Origin: Epiperipatus broadwayi
Taxonomy: Eukaryota > Onychophora > Udeonychophora > Euonychophora > Peripatidae
NCBI GenBank assembly: GCA_028023455.1
Contig: JAQFVV010000156.1
Coordinates: 2,005,236 to 2,069,235 of the forward strand
Length of the DNA: 64,000 nt
Direction: 5' to 3'
How positions within the stretch are numbered: position 1 is the first letter of the stretch; every line of letters begins with the position of its first letter. The translations under genes and the position numbers were made by a program. This document shows positions 57,661 through 64,000 of the stretch, in pieces. The notes under the pieces were generated by a model. It made no database searches, was not told the origin of the DNA, and worked only from the letters and a program-made list of their open reading frames with translations.

Positions 57661-60600
57661 GAAATTGGTTTAGATTGCAAGTTGGCTGATGTAGCAATGG
57701 ATTGTTCTGTGCTATAATCTTTGTTTGTTTTGGAATGAGATTTATTAGTTTTAAAATTTATTTCTTCTTTTTGATTTTGTTGAGCTATTGTAACAACATT
57801 ATAGCATACATGCTTAGGGTGTAAATACCTTCTGTTTAAAATACATACAATCTCTATACTAGTAAATAAAATTGAATATTACATATCTCAATTTTAGTAA
57901 ATTATATTAATAAAAAATAAATAAAAAAATAAAATCAATCAAAAATAAACTATTAAAACAACAGAATGAGAACTGGACTTTAGTAAGATTTTCTGATTTA
58001 GAAAAAAGTTAGAAACTCAACAAATATTATACACACTACTATGATTGAAAAGCAGTTAGACTACTCGTAATTAATCCATACTTACTATATATTAAAGATG
58101 ACAAATTAGCAAATATTATTTATTAATAATTAGAATTAGGAAAATAGGTTAAATAAAGTGGTATTTTTTAATTATCTTTCCTTTTTTTTTTTTATTTCCC
58201 AACATTTTTTTTTAATTAAGATATTCTTTTATTTCAAATTCAGTTTTCTAAAAAATGAACAACAAAATCTAGCTAATATTGCATACAAAACTTTAACAGC
58301 ATAAAGATGTCAATATAAAACTCTGTAACACTCTTTAATAATGTTTATATTGTACCGGTCGAAAATGTATGTCCATCCAACCAGATTTAGAATCTGAGCA
58401 AAAGTACCCCAAATCCAATCATGCCCGAGATACATAAGTCAGGACCAATCACGAATTCTAACCTATTTGCCCATTCTCTAAATTTATAATACTACAGACA
58501 ACACCTATGGTGATACTACATAATTTAATTATTTCCAGGCTTGGTGCTACATCCTTTTGCATGAGAACTCAGATGAGGGTGATGATGATAAGAGATTGAG
58601 TGAACCCAAGATGTAAGTTTAAAACATACATAAATATAAATATTATTAAGGAGATTCGAACAATTGGATTAAGTTTAAAAATATAAATATTTATTTTGAC
58701 AAAATTCAAGATGATTTTATATATATATTCAACTTTACACATTTAAAACTTTATTTTTGGTTACAGATATTTGACGATCTTGATACAATTATTTTATTTA
58801 AACAAATATCAATTTAATGCGTCAGTTACAATACTGAACGTATATTTAAAAATAGGATTTTATTCATTGTTACAAAAACGGATTTATCTGGGGGGGGGGG
58901 GGTTGGTGGACGTTTTATACATTTAAATATATATATATATAAAAGATACAATAGAGAGTTTTACTAATTATACGATTTTAGTAGGATGCCCATAGCATTT
59001 GATACATAAGTTTATTTTCATTTATAGACTTTCTTTATAACAATTAAAGTAAAGATACATTTTGATCAATAAGTAGACTAAAAACATTATTTATTTTACA
59101 TTTTCGACATTTAAAGATAGAATATTGCAAAACTCTATAAATACGGGAATGGCTTATTTCAATAAAGAGGGGGGGGGTGCAGCTTCATGAGAAGTTGGAT
59201 CTAAACTCCAACTAAAAATATTACAAAGAGAAAAACATTTCATTATCACCTATCATTACGATTTATTTTGCTAAACAGGCTAGAAAACTAACTATAAGAA
59301 ATTGCAGTGCTAGCATTATGTCAGCAAGAGAGTAAATGGTACATTTGGCCAAGACAACATCATTCTCCAATTTTTTGTAAGGTGGTATGCCAGCTTCATG
59401 CTAGGTGGCACCAAAAGAAAAAGGTAGGCAGAAAGTTGCTATGAGCGGAATTACAGCAGAGCCATACAGAGCATCTACACTAACTTGCATATTCCAGAAG
59501 TAGACTTAGACTTCTGTTATAAATGAGAACATTAAAAGACAGGAGGCTTTGAATCCCTAGTGTGAGATACGAGTGAATCAAAGCAGTATATAAATATATA
59601 CTTGGAGGAGAAGAATGATGAACGAAGATGATCATGACTCCCTGGAATGAGGTACAGGCAAATCAGATCAAAGCCCTATGTGGCTTATTAATAATTTGAC
59701 ATATGCCAGTAACACTATCACAAGAATATAAAGTCATTGAATTTAAATACTAAAATAAAGCCTTAAATGGTTTAACAAATACGTAATGATATGCTAAAAT
59801 AATGACCCATGTAAGATAAAGTCATTTATCATAAGTTAAACTATAATTAATGAATAGTGCATTTCTCCCCCTTCTAACATATTAAAAAAACTAAAATTCA
59901 TGCACTTAAAAGTGCGAACAACAAAATAGAATTTGTTCACCAGCCTTTTTGGCGATGATGATAAATAAAGAAATTAATAAAACTAACAGACCCCAATATC
60001 CACCCAGATTGCAAAGTATTTATACATTTTGTATAATTTTACAGTAAAATATATATTTTTTAAAAAAGCATATATTCATTTTAAAAGAAAAACTCAGTCT
60101 TGCGAACTATTTAGAAATAAATAACCAGAACTCATTAATTCCCTCTCCCCTTTTTCTATTCCTCAGTGGGATATAGAAGTTCATAAGACTGGGTTTGATT
60201 GGCATTTACTAATAAAATTAGGTAAATATATAAAAAATATCATTAAAAATAAATTATAACCACACTAAATTATAAAAATAAAAAGTGTGAGTTTGCTGAA
60301 AAGTTTTTACAGTAATATGATTTAGATAGAAGAGAATCGATACAAAAAGATTAACATACTTCCCAATTAGCGAGTTTTTTTAAAAAAAAAAAAACATTAA
60401 TTTTAAAGAGTTACAAGTCAGAATTAGTTAATATGATTATAATGTCTTTGGGCTGGTTACCTCATGATTCTATGAAGTACTGACGAATATTCTGTGGTAT
60501 GAAAGGAAATGTTACTACAGGTGAAAAATATAAAATGTTTACTAGTGCAAATTGGTTTGTTTTTCATTTATATAGCATAGAGATGAAATTGTTTATAAGT

Positions 60601-61640
60601 GACTTCATAAAGCAGACAGAGATATGGTAGTTTTTAATTTAAATCAGTTGAAAACAAAAAGAAAAACTCATCTTTTTGCTTTATAGACTTCTAGGGCTCT
60701 AATAACTTTGCTATCATGGTCAATTTAAAAGATGACTTTCAAAATCTTCTAATGTTTTGATTGCAATCTATGAATATTTTTGTAACTAATATTCACAAAA
60801 TTAAATTGCTTCAACAGTCTGTGATGGGGAAAAAATCAACCTTTAGTTTGTATTGTTATTAGCTTGATAATAAAATCAGTTTACGTAAAAAAAATTAGCT
60901 TGAATATTGAGATGCAGAACTGAATCAATTATGCTGCAGATATATTTAAGAAGTTAAACAAACAGTATAATCCTGCAACTAAGTTATAAATAACTGATAA
61001 TTTTATCAGTGAAAGTTAATAAATTAAAGGCAATACTAATACCATATTTTTAAAGTAAATATTGACAATATTAAATTCAAATAAAATGTATTTTCAATAC
61101 TCAGCATCCTTACCAACATTACTTTCAAAACATAAGCCAATAGAAGTGTGAAATGTTTAATTAAGTGCATATTTCCAAATACATTCAGTGTACATTATTA
61201 TATTTTCTGTTCATCACTGTGGCTATATTATTAATAAACCAGGCATCCTTAATGTTATGTTCCTGTCTTTATGTTCAATGCACACTATTGTGTGCTTTTT
61301 TATGATTAAAAATATGACCAAATATTTTTTCCATACATATATAATATATATCTATATTTGACCATTAGTAAAGGTGGGATTCCACCTTTATTGTTAAAAG
61401 GAGGTTGCCTTGACAACAGTTTGAAATTGTTTATTGTTATTGATATAGGGATTGTCTAGGTATTGACTGATTTTTAATGATATATATATACTAATAAAAA
61501 TAAGATTATTTTCATGTAAACAGAAATAACTTTTAGCTTTTGATTTTGCTAAGAAATTATCAAATACTATAATTAACAATCCCTGAGGCTAAAAAAAAAT
61601 TTTCTTAATAAATATAGCTCTTTTTTTTTCCATGTGTCAT
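57661..61640. other. About 4 kb without a recognised gene
   Basis: AT-rich, with G-runs at about 58890-58902 and 59168-59176. The 59330-59700 part is less AT-rich but has no long ORF. A splice-acceptor-like CCCTTTTTCTATTCCTCAG at about 60148 has no exon that I can support beside it. Confidence 0.4.
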
Positions 61641-61713
61641 AGCATCGGCTGTGAAGCGAACTCACTAACTTGGGACAACTGCTTATAAGACAGACCACTT
61701 GACCACCAATGCT
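61641..61713 (-). repeat. tRNA-like sequence (SINE head or tRNA pseudogene)
   Basis: Minus strand: 5' AGCATTG pairs with 3' CGATGCT to give a seven-pair acceptor stem. An A-box-like TGGTCAAGTGGTC and a B-box-like GAGTTCGCTTC are at the right distances. D and T arms are imperfect, and no clear anticodon stem can be defined. It shares its first bases with 40535-40604. Confidence 0.55.
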
Positions 61714-61924
61714 TGACAATATAGCTCTTTTGTTGTAGTTTTTTGTTGAAATGTACATATATATATATGTTAACTCAATTATCTTGAATTCATAATTATA
61801 CATGACTAATTAAAATTTAAAACATTAAAAAAAGTCTTTAACATAATCAAACATTTCCCCTGCTGAAATAAACTTATCAAGTGCAAAGAAATACAAAGTA
61901 CATCAAAAAATATATACTAATTAC
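61714..61924. other. AT-rich DNA, no gene seen
   Basis: No feature recognised. Confidence 0.3.
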
Positions 61925-62768
61925 ATTTACCACAATTCACAATTATATCCCATGCATGTTTAATATTAAAAGAAATCTTAAATAAGTTAATTGCTTTAGT
62001 ATCATAATTTTTTAATAATAAAGATTTTTTAAACTTTTTTTTGCTCAATCATAATATTATGGGTTATATCTGTTTCATGAATATTTATTCTTTCATTTAA
62101 GCTCAGATTACTCTAACCTATATACAACTTTTTACAAAAGCAACAAATAATATATACTATTCCAGGAAATTTATTCCTATCAAAAAATTCCTTTGTATTA
62201 TTTAATAAGTTATTCAAAGTAACACTTCTCTTCTTAGCAATTTTCTTATTACCAAACAAATTAACATTCTTTTTTAAAATTTTATACAAAGAAAATTTAA
62301 ACGTCAAAGAAATAAAATCATATTTTTTTTAATATTCACATTTTTACAATTATTAATAGAATTATATTTGCTAATAAATAAAATACTCATAATGAATTTA
62401 TAAGAATAGCCAACACAGATACTCTTTATAAAGTTGAATTTTTTAATCAGAGCAAACTTATTAGATCTAGTTAATCTATGATTTCTATAGCAATAATTTC
62501 TTAAAGCAGCTATTTTATAGAAGACAGATTGATAGCTATCCGGTTTAATTATAAATCTTAAATCCTTACTTTTAACAAAATGACTACAAGCCAAACAATT
62601 CTTTAAATCTTTTATCACTAATAAAATGCAAAATTTATCCCCTCCCCCTATATTTTATAGAAAAATCAAAATTATTTAACAATTCTTTTAATTTATCTAA
62701 AAATTATAACTGAACAAAATATAATACCCCCTCCATTTCATCTAAAATATATTTCATAAAAGGATTCA
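61925..62768 (-). pseudogene. Penelope-like element fragment: RT end and GIY-YIG endonuclease
   Basis: Reading the minus strand: 62768 upward of 62640 gives FNNLNPFMKYILDEMEG, like the end of a Penelope RT. Then DLKNCLACSHFVKSKDLRF (62618-62304), and next the GIY-YIG endonuclease core GIVYIICCFCKKLYIG at about 62113-62160. After a stop, LNERINIHETDITHN and NLFKISFNIKHAWD follow, as in the second half of GIY-YIG domains of these elements. It is a frame-broken, 5'-truncated relic. Assignment rests on motif layout and not on a search. Confidence 0.6.
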
Positions 62769-62845
62769 AATTATTAAATTCATTAAAAATTCTACTTTTG
62801 ATTAGAAGAATTGTTAAATAAATTTTATAATTTTTGAATCTTCAA

Positions 62846-63058
62846 CAAAATATATTTTAGAAGAAGGGGGGTTACATTTTGCTAAATTAAAATTTTTAGA
62901 TTTATTAGTGATAAAAAATTTAAAGAATAATTGGTTTGTAGTCATTATGTTAAAAGTAAGTATTTAAAATGGATAATTAAACTTAATAGCTATCAAGCTG
63001 TCTTTCATAAAATAGCTGCTTTAAGAAAGTATTGCTATAGAAATCAGAGTTTGAATAG
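62846..63058 (+). repeat. Inverted partial copy of the Penelope-like fragment
   Basis: Reverse complement of about 62470-62768 with deletions, including the stretch TTTAGATTTATTAGTGATAA and TATCAAGCTGTCTTTCATAA. Together with the fragment it forms a head-to-head pair with a centre at about 62769-62845. It ends at the hammerhead repeat at 63061. Confidence 0.75.
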
Positions 63059-63060
63059 TT

Positions 63061-63300
63061 AAAACAGGGGCAAAGCTCTCCATATAGTAGTGCCACTCAG
63101 TTCAAAGCTCCTCACTGATGAAAACCACAAGCTAGAAACTATTCTGGGATATTAGATGAGTAGACATAAGATAGGAATTTTATGTACAAACCTTCCTGCA
63201 TCCATTGATTATTTTGGCTTACACTGAGTAGTATTACTATATGAGAGATTTGCCTCTGTTTTAACTGCTTGTATAAGCATATAAAATGATGGTACTTTGG
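63061..63300. repeat. Family A hammerhead repeat, compact copy
   Basis: Begins GCTCTCCATATAGTAGTGCC and contains the plus-strand hammerhead, TTTTATGTACAAACCTTCCT and the end AGCATATAAAATGATGG. It is directly beside the inverted Penelope-like copy. Confidence 0.8.
63109..63150 (+). ncRNA. Hammerhead-like RNA, family A
   Basis: Plus strand: core CUGAUGA and GAAA are intact. Stem I UCCUCA/UGGGAU is partly paired; the triplet is UUC (allowed as NUH), but stem III loses its C-G pair. Stem II is weakened (AAC/GCU). Activity uncertain. Confidence 0.6.
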
Positions 63301-64000
63301 TATTGGATCTGTAATATAGGAAAGGTAAGAGGCCTATTCACACCCACAATAAATGTGTAATGTCTCAAAGACATCAAACTGAAAGGAAATAAACCTGTGA
63401 GTATACATGTGGAAACATGGTTTTTTTTTGTCAATGTAATCTTTTTTTTTGTAATACTTCGACATTTTCAGTTATTGTCCAGATTTCTTTCTGCCATACT
63501 TAATGATATAAAAGAAATGGTTCTGCCAGGATAAAAACCTAGTAAAAGTCTCATAAATAATATGCCTTTTTTATGGTTTTTGTTCCTTGTTACTGATTTA
63601 ATTTGTTTCTAAAAAAATATATTTATTAGCATTTCTGTTAAAAATCCCAGCACACTCTGCAATCATGTGCTACATTTTTGGAGGGAATATTTTTAGCAGA
63701 GATCTCTATTTTCTGTGGCAATAGTACATCTGAAATCTTTTGTTTCAAGGTGACAATTCCTGTTATATATTATACGACAAGTATCATATGCATATAGTTA
63801 ATGTGTTTTTATAAATATTATTTAAAAACCAAAATCTTTACTGTTTTTAGTGTGTATTGAAAGTAACAATTTTTTCCATAATGGCATCATTTCATTAAGA
63901 TCGCAAATCACTTTTTTGTGCCTTTTCACATTTATATCAACCTCGTGATAACTTTGTAAATCTTGCCCAAATATCATTTGCAAGATTCATGTACACATTA
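63301..64000. other. No gene seen
   Basis: AT-rich sequence to the window end with only short frames. Confidence 0.35.

Noticed and set aside
60140-60170. Strong polypyrimidine tract with CAG, like a splice acceptor
   Set aside because: No open frame with gene-like content follows, so a host exon cannot be supported.
1-64000. CRISPR arrays, operons or bacterial genes
   Set aside because: The tandem repeats here are retroelement-internal or hammerhead units with no spacer structure; all coding content is eukaryotic retroelement type.

Overview
This window looks like intergenic, repeat-dominated DNA from an AT-rich animal genome (by eye about 70% A+T). Evidence for a metazoan, probably an invertebrate: Ty3/gypsy-like LTR elements primed by an animal-type tRNA-Lys 3' end, an RTE-clade LINE ending in a (TGA)n tail, a second LINE family with a zinc-knuckle ORF1, a Penelope-like GIY-YIG fragment, tRNA-headed SINE-like pieces and many hammerhead-ribozyme repeats. 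I could not name the species and found no host gene exon I would defend.

Layout. 1-6054: a Ty3/gypsy-type retrotransposon on the minus strand with gag, protease, RT, RNase H and integrase, all decayed. It sits inside the left LTR of a second, much larger minus-strand LTR element (6055-18742). That element has LTRs of about 3.6 kb, a tRNA-Lys primer site at 15146-15163 and only one decayed Lys/Glu-rich ORF. 19625-24370: hammerhead repeats in head-to-head inverted pairs, interleaved with 3' fragments of a LINE. 25855-29148: a full-length RTE-like LINE with an 11-bp target-site duplication and a single internal stop. 29990-31060: more hammerhead repeats. 33699-39858: an inverted repeat whose centre is occupied by a third minus-strand LTR element (34409-39613) with 2.2-kb LTRs and a coding-free interior of about 0.73 kb. 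40535-43365: a SINE-like piece, a tandem hammerhead repeat with a 418-bp period, and an RT fragment. 43372-47668 and 52083-57660: two related LINEs in opposite orientation, possibly of the Tx1/L1 group. Between them lie hammerhead repeats, a TA-flanked terminal-inverted-repeat element and a foldback repeat. 61641-63300: a tRNA-like piece, a Penelope-like fragment in two inverted copies and another hammerhead repeat.

The most interesting system is the hammerhead set. At least three repeat families (called A, B and C here) carry a type I hammerhead core: CUGANGA, a short stem II, GAAA, a tiny stem III and a cleavage triplet such as GUC. Stem I is maintained by paired changes. Copies lie in tandem (periods of about 405 and 418 bp) or as inverted pairs whose ribozymes point outward. 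They resemble Penelope-linked hammerheads and metazoan retrozymes (small circular-RNA retroelements). A Penelope-like fragment lies directly beside one copy. All coding elements are broken, but the RTE LINE and the 34.4-kb LTR element look young.
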